A stretch of DNA of 64,000 nucleotides from Diorhabda sublineata. Taxonomy: Eukaryota; Arthropoda; Insecta; Coleoptera; Chrysomelidae. Below, piece by piece: positions 27,290-39,200 of the stretch. Both the position numbers and the translations under genes were made by a program. The notes under the pieces are model-generated. The model saw only the letters and a list, made by a program, of their open reading frames with translations. It had not been told where the DNA came from and searched no databases. The stretch covers positions 2,123,653 to 2,187,652 of the forward strand of contig NC_079478.1 in assembly GCF_026230105.1 (NCBI RefSeq). The letters are read 5' to 3'. Every line of letters starts with the position of its first letter. Position 1 is the first letter of the stretch.

Positions 27290-27960
27290 AAAACATTGAG
27301 CCCTCAACTAATTCTGCGCGTGGAGTGGATAGGTCAAGGTCGTGTTCCACGTTCCTAAGTGAATAGCCGTTCAACGATCTTTCTGAAATTGAAAGAAGGA
27401 AGAGTTAGAATTTTTAATCTTCTAAAGAAATCCCTGCAGTGAGCCCTATTGTTTAGTCCGAGTAAATATCTAACAGCTCTCTTTTGTACTTCAGGGAATA
27501 TCGGAGATGCGACTCTATAAGGGCATAATAGACTGTTAAGGAGGTGGATGAGTTCAGTTCTTTGGAAACTGATCTCAGCGTAAAACAGGATTCAACGACG
27601 TCAATGGTGGTGTTGTTGATTAAAATAATCTGCAAAGTATTTTAATATGATGAAAATTTGGTTTTAGAAACGTTGAGACAGAGAAGATTAGAATCGTACC
27701 ATGATTTAAGGGTGATTAGATCACAAGATCAGGGCTGTTACAAGAGAAACTAGTTTCGTCTGCAGAAAGACATATTTCACCACTGAAGTCTAGATAGTCG
27801 TTTATTAACAGAAGAAACAAAATAGAGCCTAGTACTGAGGGTTACTCACATTCTATTGGCTTGCATGATTAGATTAGCACAAAAAACGTCAAGAATTCTG
27901 CTTTTGTAAATGGAGAATTTCTTGGTTCGAGGCAACTTTGCTGAGCTAATGTCAGAGGTA
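27290..27960 (-). mobile_element. CR1/Jockey-like LINE reverse-transcriptase fragment
   Basis: The frame from 27635 contains VESCFTLRSVSKELNSSTSL and TVYYALIESHLRYSL, the thumb-region signature of these LINEs (C-F-x-L-R-S-x-S-x-E-L, Y-x-A-L-I-E-S-x-L-R-Y). The next block, a shifted AVRYLLGL-NRAHCRDFFRRLKI-like reading, lies at about 27480-27400. The copy ends about 80 bp beyond the 3' end of the channel gene and has the same orientation. Confidence 0.75.
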
Positions 27961-28003
27961 GTTCATATAAGAAAAGTATTAATACCAATTAGACACATTT
28001 TTA

Positions 28004-28009
28004 TTTATT
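28004..28009 (-). promoter_or_regulatory. Polyadenylation signal AATAAA of the channel gene
   Basis: TTTATT on the plus strand is AATAAA on the coding strand, about 30 bases past the TAA stop at 28037. A second overlapping copy lies at 28000-28005. Confidence 0.6.
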
Positions 28010-28036
28010 CTTCAATTTACATGTAGACATTACAAA

Positions 28037-31000
28037 TTATTTTAATAAAATTGTATAAACATCTTTCAAAACATTTGTATCAAAGACTTCCCGTTTTTTA
28101 ATATCTTCCAAATATTCTTTATTTTCATCTTTGAATTTAGCAATGTTCACATTTATAAATACTTTTTCATGTCCTTTTCTAAAAATATTCACGTGTTTCA
28201 AAATATTTTTGATAAAATTGAGATACTTGAAATCATGTAACCGTTTAACGAATCTACTCGTACTTTCTATAAAACTCGTTAATTTAACTTGCTTATACAA
28301 TCTGCCTCTTTTTTGTATGTTATCCATATCCGAAACCATAAGACTCACCAATAAGTTATTCAATATAATAGTCATACAAAAGATAAATACAGTCATTGTT
28401 ATTCTTCCGAAAACTGGATATTCTGTAGGTTCTAAAACCCTATCGTTAAATTCTCCAGTAAAATGTATCAGGGTGTAAAATAAGCTTTTAAATATATCTC
28501 CCCATTTAGGGTTATCGGATGAGTCTGGAAACGGAAAAACTATATAAAAGCTTAACGCGAAAGAGACAAACTGTATGAAATAAAACCCAGTGTATTGGAA
28601 GAAGTACCTAATTGAACTAAAAATTATTGTATACTTAGAAAAGAATGGAAGTTGCCCTAGCATAATGAAAAATATTAATGTTCCTACTAATATAGACAAA
28701 ACAGAAGTATAAATATTGGGATATAAAACAGTTATTATACAACAAAATATGGTTGTCACTTCTAAATTATTAGAAGTTTCGTAAAAATATTTAGATCCGT
28801 ACAATAATAAAAGCTGCATTGTTTCTTTTCCAAAATGAATAATTAGTAATAAATAAAATACACTATCGATATAAAAAGAAGACTGATTGAAATGTGTATA
28901 AATCATATAAACATAAATGCTCAATAAAAACATTGTATACAACAACATATCAACGTAAAAAAACCTGCACATTTTAGCCCACTTTTGTCTTGTTAACTCA
29001 ATTATCAACGGATGAACTAATAACTTTCTTTTTGAACTATCTTTTACCAAGAAATTTAAAGTCCTATTCTCATCATATACTTTATTATCATCTTGTATTA
29101 TACTATCATATATAAACCGTGTCCCTTGAATACAATCATCAAAATGAGACTTTAAAATATTCTGATCTAAACGTTGCACGATCATTTTATGATAATCATT
29201 TCGATCAGCTTTCGGATCGCAGGCTGTCAAACTTGCACCCAAGTGTAAAATAAGACAAATCATTTCTGAATCGTCCATCTGAAGATCGTCGTTCTCCAAA
29301 TTTAACTGGTGTAGTATCTTGTTCAATACTTCAAGTTTCTTATGTGTTAGTCTCTCTTTATTATATCTATTTAAAATCACTAATTTATTCAAAAGTAAAT
29401 AGATTACACATTTTATATAAAATGCCTTAGATATATTTTCAACATCCAATAATATAGACGATAGTTTAGTCAAAATAGAAAATATTTCATTCGAATTTAT
29501 TTTGCTGTTTTTGTGATATAATAGAATTGCTACAAAAGGATAATATCCTCTGATTGCCGAGTATTCTAAAAGCGTTTTTGGAAATTTTCTTGAAGTTATT
29601 GAAGGGTCGGCTCCGTTGTCTAACAAAAATATTATGCACCTATAACAGAAATATCATTGAATGAATTGAAGTATATAAACAATCATGATAATAATAGGTT
29701 TGATCCAATCGACTGTTTTGAAATCATGGAACCTCTTAAAAATTTCTCTCGACATTGTGAAACACCACAGCTACGAGGATGATTCCAGAAGTAAGTATTT
29801 TCCAAGCAATGTTTAATAAGCTCGATACCCTTTTTATAATAATAATCGACATGCTCCTCAAAATAGTTAACTGCAGAATTTTTTCAGGTCTGAGAACAGA
29901 AAATAATTCGAGGGGACTAAATCTGGCAAAAAGGATGCAGGAAGTTACAATCCAAGCTTTAATTCATCAATTTTGGCCATTGAAATAACGGATCTGTGAG
30001 CTGATGCATTGTCTTGATGAAACAACACTTTCTTCTTAGTCAATTCCGGCCGTTTTGGTTTGATTTTTTCGCTCAAACGTTGCAATGAGTTCGCATTATA
30101 CTAGCCGTTGATAGTTTTTCCTATTTCAAGACATTCAATGAAAATTTTCCCACGCGCATCCCAAAAAACCGATGCTATGACCTTGTCTTCGCCTTCTTTG
30201 GAACCAGTTCTCCCTTTTCAGTTCATTGTTTTGATTATTCGGGTAGTGGTAGATCCATGGTTACGAAAAGATTTTATTTCTGTGAAAGATCGTCAAACAC
30301 ATCGATGAAAACATCTTCTTGACTCCGTTTTTGTTCCAGTGTGAGCAAACGCGGCACCCATTTTGCGCACAGCTATCTCATTTTCAAATGCGATGTACCA
30401 CACTTTTTGAAATGCCTGCTATGTCTGCAAGCTCGCACACTTTAAGTCGACGATAATGCAGTACCGCTTTTTGAATTTTCTCTTCAACCACTGGTCTTCG
30501 CAGGTTGTTCAGCCTCGTTAAAACTCTGCTACCCAATATTCAACTGTTGATAATGAAGAAGCAGTCTCGCCCAAATTAGAATCCATTCCAATTATATTGG
30601 TTGGGCTAAAGCCTTTCCTGACTTGAGTTGCAGAGAATCTTGATAGATTCTGAGAAGCGGTAATTAGAAACCCAGGACGTTCACTTAGACAATAGAAATT
30701 GAGAGTCCATCTCTAGAAAATGCTCATTGTCCAAAAACATAAGACAACAGATTTTGTTGTGTGGAAAGACTGTTTAAAGAGTGCAAATGATTCGGAAAAA
30801 AAATCAATGTTAATAATAGATCCTGACATCTACTTTGTGCTTGAGGGAGCAATCAAAGCAACCGTCTCCATTGCTGTTGTCTATTTTGGCAGTATTGGAT
30901 TCAAAATTTCAAAAGAAACATAACCACAATTATTGTTGCATCAAACCAGTCATGCTTTTGAACCTTCTTGACACCAGAGATCCCTATAAAACTTGTTTCG

Positions 31001-32497
31001 TCTCAGAAAATTTGGGTAACATCACACAATCCAATGACAGTTGTAAGATGCATGTTTCTTGGAGAGATTCTTTCACATTTGGAAATTTTTTTTAGCCTTC
31101 CAGGTCTTACAATTTATCATATGTTGAAAACTGTGTCCATAACTACAAACGAAATTGACGAGTTGAATCATGCAATTATTTAAGAAATGCTGCCATTCCT
31201 GCAGATAAGATTTGAGTCCTGTATAACCTCTAAATCTAAAATAATCTAAAATATTCAGCTTTGATTTTGTATAGATAAACATGCAGTTAGTCTAAAATTA
31301 ACTGTATCATAGAGTTTTCGTTAGAAAACCGTTTGGAAACGATCACGAAATCGAATTAAACGTTTGACAAAAGTGTTAATTAAAATGAAACAACTTTTTA
31401 GGAATGCACATACTTTTCTAATGACAACAATTAACCTTAGGTTCAAGGATCTAATGGAATCTCGTCGATCTGATGCATTATTTTCCATATATGTTTTGAT
31501 ATATTTTTTTTAATCCTGACCCACATCATATACTAATTTAAAAATGTAATTACCTTGACATTCCTTTCGCTTTAAAGATAGTTAACAAGGGAGTATCTTT
31601 AATATCGTAATTGATCAGTTTTTTCACGTTAGAATGTTTATCTTGTATAAATTCCAAGTATCCTTTTATCATACAAAGTTGTAGCATGGTACCACTACTA
31701 TTGTATGCATCATTCCCATCGAAACAATTAACACTGTCACTAATACTCTCAATTTTATAACTCATGAAACTTTCTTCATCGCCAGATTTTAATAAATTGA
31801 ATCTCATGGTTGAAATATCTTCTTCTTCTACATACGACTGAGGTAAGTTGATGTATAAATTCCATTTTAGATATTGTCGTAGAGGTTTACCGCATTCCTT
31901 GAAGCTATCCAAGTCTAAATAATCTATTGTGAGGAGAAAATTTATTAATTTTATATATCTGTATCTAATCGCTAAGCTCAATGGCGTCTCATTCCAACAG
32001 TTTGTGTGATTCACGTCAATTCCTCTTTCAATAAGAAGCTTAGCGCATTGTTCGATAGCGGGATTTTCGGGTCCTAAGATAGCTATAGCTTTCGATTCGC
32101 TGCCGTTATGTAATGAAGCACTAAAAGGTGTTACGGATTTTTCATATTGAAGAAGAACGTGTAAGGCGTTTTCCGAGAAGTACGTCAACGAATTCACGGC
32201 TCGATCATCAATATAATCAAGAATAACTTGAAGATTCTCAACGTTACAATTTCTTGCTACGAAGTGAATCGGTTCCCAACCATACCAATCTTCATCGATA
32301 CAGTCAATCGTTCCTAACTTCGATTTAACTTCAGAGCAAATCTCATTTAATTCCCTAGCAGTAGGTTCGGGTTCGTAACGAATGATATTTAAAAATTTTG
32401 TTGTTAAATCGGTTGGGCTCTTATCATTTTCGGTTGATATTTGATTGAGTAATGGCCGATTTTCCAGTACGTTCACCATTTCTAAAACGAATGCCAT
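28037..32497 (-). CDS. Painless-like TRPA cation channel, two exons, 848 residues
   Basis: Join of 32497-31554 and 29639-28037 on the minus strand. The donor AG|GTAATT and acceptor TTATAG|GTGC rejoin an Arg codon in frame. The start ATG at 32497 has AAAA before it and G after it. The product should be a plasma-membrane, non-selective cation channel of the insect TRPA/painless group. That group senses heat or noxious stimuli, but the stimulus cannot be inferred here. Ankyrin-type repeats lie at about residues 70-98, 103-160, 165-193, 265-290, 295-328 and 330-355. The pre-S1 block HPLIIELTRQKWAKM precedes six membrane spans at roughly 545-565, 570-595, 608-626, 626-645, 662-684 and 727-751. A pore helix containing LFYTLIHFTGEFN lies between S5 and S6, and S6 runs into LVSLMVSDMDNIQKR. 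Drosophila Painless is similar in length (about 900). No broken frame or missing domain is seen. Clear family member; orthology to painless itself is less certain. Confidence 0.9.
29640..31553 (-). other. Intron of the channel gene, carrying a mariner remnant
   Basis: A single intron of about 1.9 kb with a GT donor at 31553-31552 and AG acceptor at 29641-29640. About half of it (29715-30620) is a decayed mariner. The rest (30620-31550) has only short unsupported plus-strand frames. Confidence 0.8.
29715..30620 (-). mobile_element. Mariner element remnant inside the channel intron
   Basis: Minus-strand reading: SLSTVEYWVAEF (about 30550), EDQWLKRKFKKRYCI, then KVIASVFWDARGKIFIEC (about 30180-30120), then KKKVLFHQDNASAHRSVISM (about 30040-29985), then a FLPDLVPSNYFLFSDLKKF block (about 29935-29880). 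All major mariner blocks are present in order, so the copy is near full length. Stops and small indels interrupt the frame. It has the same orientation as the host gene. Confidence 0.85.
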
Positions 32498-33285
32498 TTT
32501 TTAATCTGTAACCAAGTTATAATTTATTTTATTAAATGTTTTTGGCAATCAGAAAATTGGTTTGTAATTATAAGTTGTCAGTATGTATTATAATTTTCAT
32601 TTTTTTCATTTTAAGCTCGTTAACTTCGATTTTGAAAAATGCGAAGAATGCGATTGCCAACTTAACATCAAAACTAGACGGTTCGAGAGAAGAGGGAAAG
32701 CCCTCCCTGTGCATATTCCTAGATCTGTCGAGAGCATTTGATACCGTAAATCATTTTTTATTACTGGATACATTAGAGGACACTGGAGTGAGAAGAACTG
32801 CCTGGAAACTATTCAAAAGCTATTCAAATGATAGAAAATAGTTTGTCCGTATGAATGAAAAAGGATTTTACATAAATATGTATTCTTGCCCATGGTATTC
32901 AGAAATAATATTTCATTATGATATCTTCATCATATATTTTTTATAAATAAACAAATTTACGTATTTACCATCATATTTGAAGTATTTGCATCGTGGTTTA
33001 GTGAGAAGGTCAGTAACATCGTTTACAATAATCTAACCTTGTGGTTATTGCAGTTATAATAACAAATAATACTAAATAATAATATTTTCAATGTATTTCT
33101 TACCATTCATTAATATTGTGTACTATGATGCACAACTGGTGAGTACAAATTCACCACTATAACTCGTTGAAAATAATCTAAAAAGATAAGAAAGTACGAG
33201 TGGATTGTTTGGAAGTCTAGGAAAATGTCATTTCAGTCGATCTACGATATCAGTTCATGAAGGTTATAGTGAGTTTTTTACAATA
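32498..33285. promoter_or_regulatory. Shared head-to-head 5' interval of the two genes
   Basis: The two start codons (32497 minus, 33286 plus) face away from each other with 788 bp between them, so both promoters must lie here or in unseen upstream non-coding exons. The interval contains a LINE fragment at 32637-32885. A candidate 5'-UTR intron for the plus-strand gene has its donor at 33139 (CTG|GTGAGT) and acceptor ending at 33236 (ATTTCAG). This is only a possibility. Confidence 0.5.
32637..32885 (+). mobile_element. LINE reverse-transcriptase fragment between the two gene starts
   Basis: The plus frame contains EEGKPSLCIFLDLSRAFDTV, then NHFLLLDTLEDTGVRRTAWK, then LFKSYSNDRK with a stop, then FVRMNEKGFYINMYS. 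F-L-D-L-S-x-A-F-D-T-V-x-H is the first catalytic block of LINE reverse transcriptase, followed by the usual L-F-x-S-Y-x-x-x-R-K. Both ends are truncated. It is the only coding signal in the interval between the two start codons. Confidence 0.85.
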
Positions 33286-36200
33286 ATGGATTTTCCTAAA
33301 ATCGGTGAGTAGTTTTATTTTACTCCATTCGAAGTTTTACATCAGCTTTATTATTAAAAAAATAAAGATTATAATATATTAAAATTTGAATTAGATTAGA
33401 AAGGATGTTGACTCAATGTGTGATAGTCAAAATAAACCAAAATTGTACGGTTTGATAGATTTTTATATCAAATAATATGTTTTACAACATATTTGATACT
33501 TTCGATATCTTATCTTCTATATTTTGATAAGCAGTATCGTTGTAATAATACATTATTTCAAAACATTATAAATATGGTATATGTATTAGGTCTACATAAG
33601 AGACTTTCTTGCATGACCCTAAAAATTTTTAAAATGATGGAAAGTAGGTGTTTGAATATACGTGAATACATAATAAAACGAATATTCTTATTACAGTTTT
33701 TTGAAAAAATTTTCTGTAGATTCTCATAGAAAGAAAATTATAGATGAAAAAATAAAATAAGTTTCCCACAATCTAAGTTTCATTATTTAGTAAACTTATC
33801 GTGCAATCATTTATCTGTGTATCTAAAGTTTAAAACTGAAACAACTAAATTTATACTGCATAATGCAGTAGCCCAGTGTCTGATTATACCTTACATATTT
33901 TCACATTTTGATTCTATTGAGGTCAAATAAACATTTGTGGAGGTAGGTTTTAGTCAAAAACATCTGAAAATGTTAAGAACCCTGTAAAAATCTGTGGGTT
34001 GATGTATTAGTAACATTTTTTGGCAAATAAGTAATTTGGAGTGGTCAAATGTGCCAAGTATAAGTTTACTTTCAAGTAAGGACAATCTAGAAGAAAATGA
34101 TGACGTTGTGAACAAAATCAGTTGCGAAAATTGGCCTGAAAATTCAAAATTGATAAGAAATATGCGAAATATTCTATAGGAACAGAATGGAGTTCAAACA
34201 TCAAGAAAATCGAAAATATACAAGCAACAAATTGATCAAAAATCAAAACTTAGAAGTCTCGTGACACAGAAATTTTCGCCGGCTAAGGGTTTGGAAATCA
34301 TTATATGAATTCAGAAGTGTACTTCAAAAAACACAAAAACTTTAACTCAAAACATTTGTCTTTCTGAAAATTCTGTAAAGGCCAAAATATATGAAAAAAA
34401 AAGTGTGTTAGATCTAGATAAAAGCAGTTCACAGAAAAAGCGTCCTAGGAAATTTTGTGTTTTTGCCAGATATCGCAGAGTTGAACATCTCGTTTCGGAA
34501 TGTTTCTAAGGTGCGTCAACTGAGGTAGATTGATTGTTTTTGGCGAAACGTATATTCTGAAGGTTGGGAAGCAACTACTAATGAAAAATAAATAAAAGTA
34601 TTTTGAGAAAACTTCGGCAAACGCCAGATTAAGTATTTCATAATTAAATGCAGCTTGCAACAAAATTCGAAAAACGAATCGATTGAGTGTTGATGCAATT
34701 AAATAAAATGTTTATTATTATTATTTAATAACCATTTATTTATAGAGTAAATTGCAAATTATTAAATTGAAACAAATAGTTTGTCTGGATTTTTTAATCC
34801 CCACACCCTTAATTGTCAGACCTCGTATATATTGTTGTAAACATAATAATTGCATTAATTTAGAAATTTTTAGGAGATTCTCGAAAGTAATGCCTAATAA
34901 TTTCTTCTGCATTCTGCTTGATCCCTACGAATTTTTCCATTATTTTTTGAAATATCTAATCATTAAGTTGATTATAACAAAAAACCTATTAAGTTAACCC
35001 ATTCTAGGTGTTTATTATGATCTGTTTTATGCTCGATGATGAAAATATTCTTCTCTTGGTTAATTCTCTTCTTCTGCTTCTTTTTTTCCATAATAGATCA
35101 TGGCTCTAGGTAGTGATATCCATTCATTTATTTTATCCACGTCACATGTTGCTTCTTTCTCGGTCTAATAGTGTTTTTCGCGAGATCTCATTCCATTTTC
35201 TCTTATATTATTTTACCTTTTAGTTTTAATTTGCATGTAATGGGCTCAGGATTTTGATTTCTGTGTTACCCATCCCTAGCAGCGCCTTTTTTACGATTTC
35301 ATTAATTATGTTAAAGAATGTGTTTATATAGTACAATAGGTGAATAACATCTTCTAGTTTGATTCAGTCAAACGCTTTTGTGTGCTCAATGAAGTATGAC
35401 TCTTTATATAAATGGTCGATTCGGATAAAATCAAAACTATACACGAATCCACATAGTTGCTAAAACTTATGCAAAGTCAGCATGTAGAAATGTGTTGTTG
35501 AATGGAAAATATTTCTCAATTAACTGGATTTGTAAATTTGATTCTTCTTTTCATAAAATTACATGTTTTTTCAGATTCTGTTAATGATAGGATAAATTGT
35601 CAACTATGTAATGTGAAATTAATCCATAGAAATGATTTCAAGAAACACGAAAAAGGCAGAAAACATCTAAAAAATCTATCGGAAATAAAAAATAAAAGAG
35701 AAGGTAAAGTTATTTTATTTCAGTTGTCGTCTTGGATCACAATAGAAACATGAACTTTGAATCAGAAAAGACCTACTACCAAGACGATTAAGTTTCATAT
35801 GAGTTTCTATTCTATATCTAGAAACTATTCGCTTTTGTTTTCTGATTCTTCTGATTTTATAAAAAAATTTTGTCATGAATGAACAGATTTAATTCATTTC
35901 TTGATCATGATGCTTCATCACATTGTTTCTTGAGGATCTGAAACATGACATGATTTTTGGCATACGAATATTTGAATTGATTTGTTCTATGTAGCGGAAA
36001 CTAAGTTTATATGTGAGATCTGTAACAAAATTCTCACAAGTGAAGAATTTTATCGGCGTCATTTGGAAAGTAAATCGCATAAAAAGCAAGCAAGTAAGCA
36101 TGGATTTATTAAGGGTGAGTCCGATTATATTTGATTCCATAAATTCATAAATAATTATTCTCAATATATATTTCAATTATCTAAATATATATGATATATT

Positions 36201-39200
36201 TTATCAAGAATTATCAATACCTAAACCCGAAAAGAAAACAAAGTTGCCCCAATTTAAGAGGGTTTTTTTAGGATTTTTTTTCTACGACCAGTAAATAGAT
36301 AGACCTTTAAGTTTATCATCATTTATTAACATATATTTCGATAATATAAATATAGATTTTAAGCTAAAAATATTGTGTAGAACTTGAGTTATAGCATTAC
36401 ACCTCCGCCTCGAAAAAATGAGCTCGCACTTCCTCCACGATTACAACTGATTGGCTTGGCTCTGAAACAAAAAAAAAACGGCGTCCTGATCTGTAAGCCT
36501 AAATGCACAGAATGGACTACTATCGAATGAATATACAAAAAATTGGACTTTTTGTAGACATTTGAAATTAAAGTTGCGAATTTTGCGTTTTTTTTTGTTT
36601 TTTGCTGTAAAAAATCCGAAATTTTGGAAATTTTCCATTGATAATAGTTCATTCGATGCATTTACATGGGTTGAGTGTGCCCTATAAATTTCAAGTCATT
36701 CGGTCAAGCCGTTTTTGAGATACTTCATTAAGTGCTAGCACACATACGGGTCATTAGGGGAATTGAAAACCAAATAATTTGAAAAGAAAACGTGTTAATA
36801 CTGTCACTGGAAAGATATAAAAAATAGTCACGACTGCAGTTTTTGTAAGGATGCTGCAATACCGTGACACATAATTTCTTCTTGGATATGATAGACATTC
36901 GTATTCGGATCTACACATCTCTTAAGACATTCTAGATGTTTAGATAAGCTCTAGAAAAATTAGTAGGGACTGAAGAAATAAGTTGCGCGACCTGGTTTGT
37001 TCCTGATGGAGTCTCATTTCTTTTTGTAGATAGACCTCCTTTTTTTCCTTTATAGTATCTTCTACTTCTAGAATACCAACAACAATTTTTCTTAAAGCAC
37101 ACTCTTCGTCTTATGTCTTCTTATTTTCATAGATAGTTTTCCTCTTTTTCTTTTCCGGTACTACTTCTTGAGCTTCCACCACAGTTTTCTCAAATTCCTG
37201 TCTCTATAAGTTTTTCTAGGAGGCTAAGTCTAGACGGTTAATGCTTATTCGTCTATTGTACTTACAAATTGAAGATTTCTGCGCTTTAATACGTCCAAAC
37301 TCAACATTAATTAGATGTAACAACGGAAATCGCAAACTTGGCAACAAAATTGAGAACTTTGACTAGTTATGCTTCTTGAACCACTGGTTCAAATTGGATG
37401 TAATTTGGAATATACCTTGTTTACACAATACGTGTTTGATTACTGGAAATACAGGCTTCTAGTTTAATCCACAGCGAAGATATAGAGAGTTGAAAATGGC
37501 CGAATGAATTGCTTCGAGAAAAGGATGGTATAGCTGCGCCGGTTTTTTTACCCGACTTGGTGGGGGCATTATCGTATCCCCCAGATAACATAATTGTTAA
37601 AAAATTGAATGAGACGGGCCGATTATTACTTAAGGTATAACTATATTAACTAAGAGTTCACTCCCCATGATTTTTTTAAAGCAGGGTCATTACAAAATTC
37701 AAACTCAAACTATATCATTCATTTCCGATTGAAAAAAAAACTGTAAATGTACTTTATATATCTAATTATATCTTCTCAGAAATTGTGTTATGGAAAAATC
37801 CAATATTTTTTTAGATACTGTAGTTGTTGAAAGAGATCTGAGTAAAAAAACTCAAAATTTCAAAGTATTATCGCTTCCAGTTCCGCCATCTACATGTGAG
37901 TATGACACTATCAATTGTTCTAAGAAAAATCAATATCTTCAATAATTATATTCGTATTTTCAGCTAGTTCACTTAATGCCGTTGAACAAGACGTTGACAA
38001 AGTAGCATTCCACCGAGAGGTATTGTCTATATTCTTTTTAAAGGAAAAATATCATCATTATCATCATCATCATTATTTTCATCTGCATAACAGTATGAAC
38101 ATGGCCGAATTGAGAGATCTTGCCTTGAGGCAACAAAAATAATAAAAAAATTTCTAAAATATGTAAATATAACAAAAAATCTTCCATCTCCATTTGTTAT
38201 TATTACTATATTTTAACTGAAGTCAAATTTGTGAGGAATCAATTCTTAATTCACTTAAAAAATCAGTTGTCTTACGTAGAAATCATCTTGGACAATCATA
38301 TTCCAAAACTCCAACACATTTTTTTGGTTCACGTTGACTTGTCAATAATTCGGAATAAAGGGATTCATCTTAAATTGTTTGTTGATATTTATTTTAGTAC
38401 ATATCTAGCAGCCGTATTTTGAACTTTAAGAATCCTTTTTGGTGTTTATCAAGTTGATGCTGGATACTATGAAGTGAACTATTTTCCACAGAATATCATT
38501 TAATCGAATCATCTTTTACTTTTCTATTTTTTCCTATGAATTTGTTTTGATATAATATTATTTGTTCAATTTAACATTTTTTATATTCAAATAACGTACG
38601 TTCCAGTAGTTTTAGTAAAAAATATTTAATATATTTTTTGAATAGGTCTATTTGATTAAACTTTTGTGTGAATCTATAAAAAAACTACTTTCCATCTTAA
38701 CCAAAGCGATTTTTCATAATTTTATACCAAATTTAACCAAAATGACTAAAAATTTCAGGTGCGTTTGAACTACTCTGTATATCACTTGGTTCATTTGAAC
38801 TACTCTATCTCAGTCAACTATATTATTCCTATTTTTTAAAATTTATAAAGCAATTTAATCAAAACATGACTTTGTATACTTGTAAAAACAACAAAAAGTT
38901 TATTATTTTATAAAATCATTTTAATCTTAGTACAACATTTTACTAAACTTCTAAATTTTGTACCAAAGTATTGCGACATACCTCAGTAGATAAGTATATA
39001 GTTTAGATAAAAAATTATTTCCCCAGGTTTATTTAATTCACAAAAAATTTCTTTTTCAGAAATATAAACCCCGTAGTGACCCTCTGGCATTTGGGTTTTT
39101 GGAATCGTACATTTACTCTGTGGTGTCTCAACTTAGCTTAAGATTGGCTCTAGATCCGAATGTTATGCAGTTCAAGATTTCAGTCAACGATAAAAAATGG

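Noticed and set aside
28131..28478. 115-residue plus-strand open frame
   Set aside because: It is antisense to the membrane-span exon of the channel gene. Its hydrophobic text mirrors the coding strand and it has no independent motif.
35502..35574. In-frame Met and about 24 residues upstream of the first zinc finger
   Set aside because: The sequence before the finger contains a strong TTTTTTCAG acceptor, and the phase fits the MDFPKI exon at 33286. The upstream residues are intron read-through.
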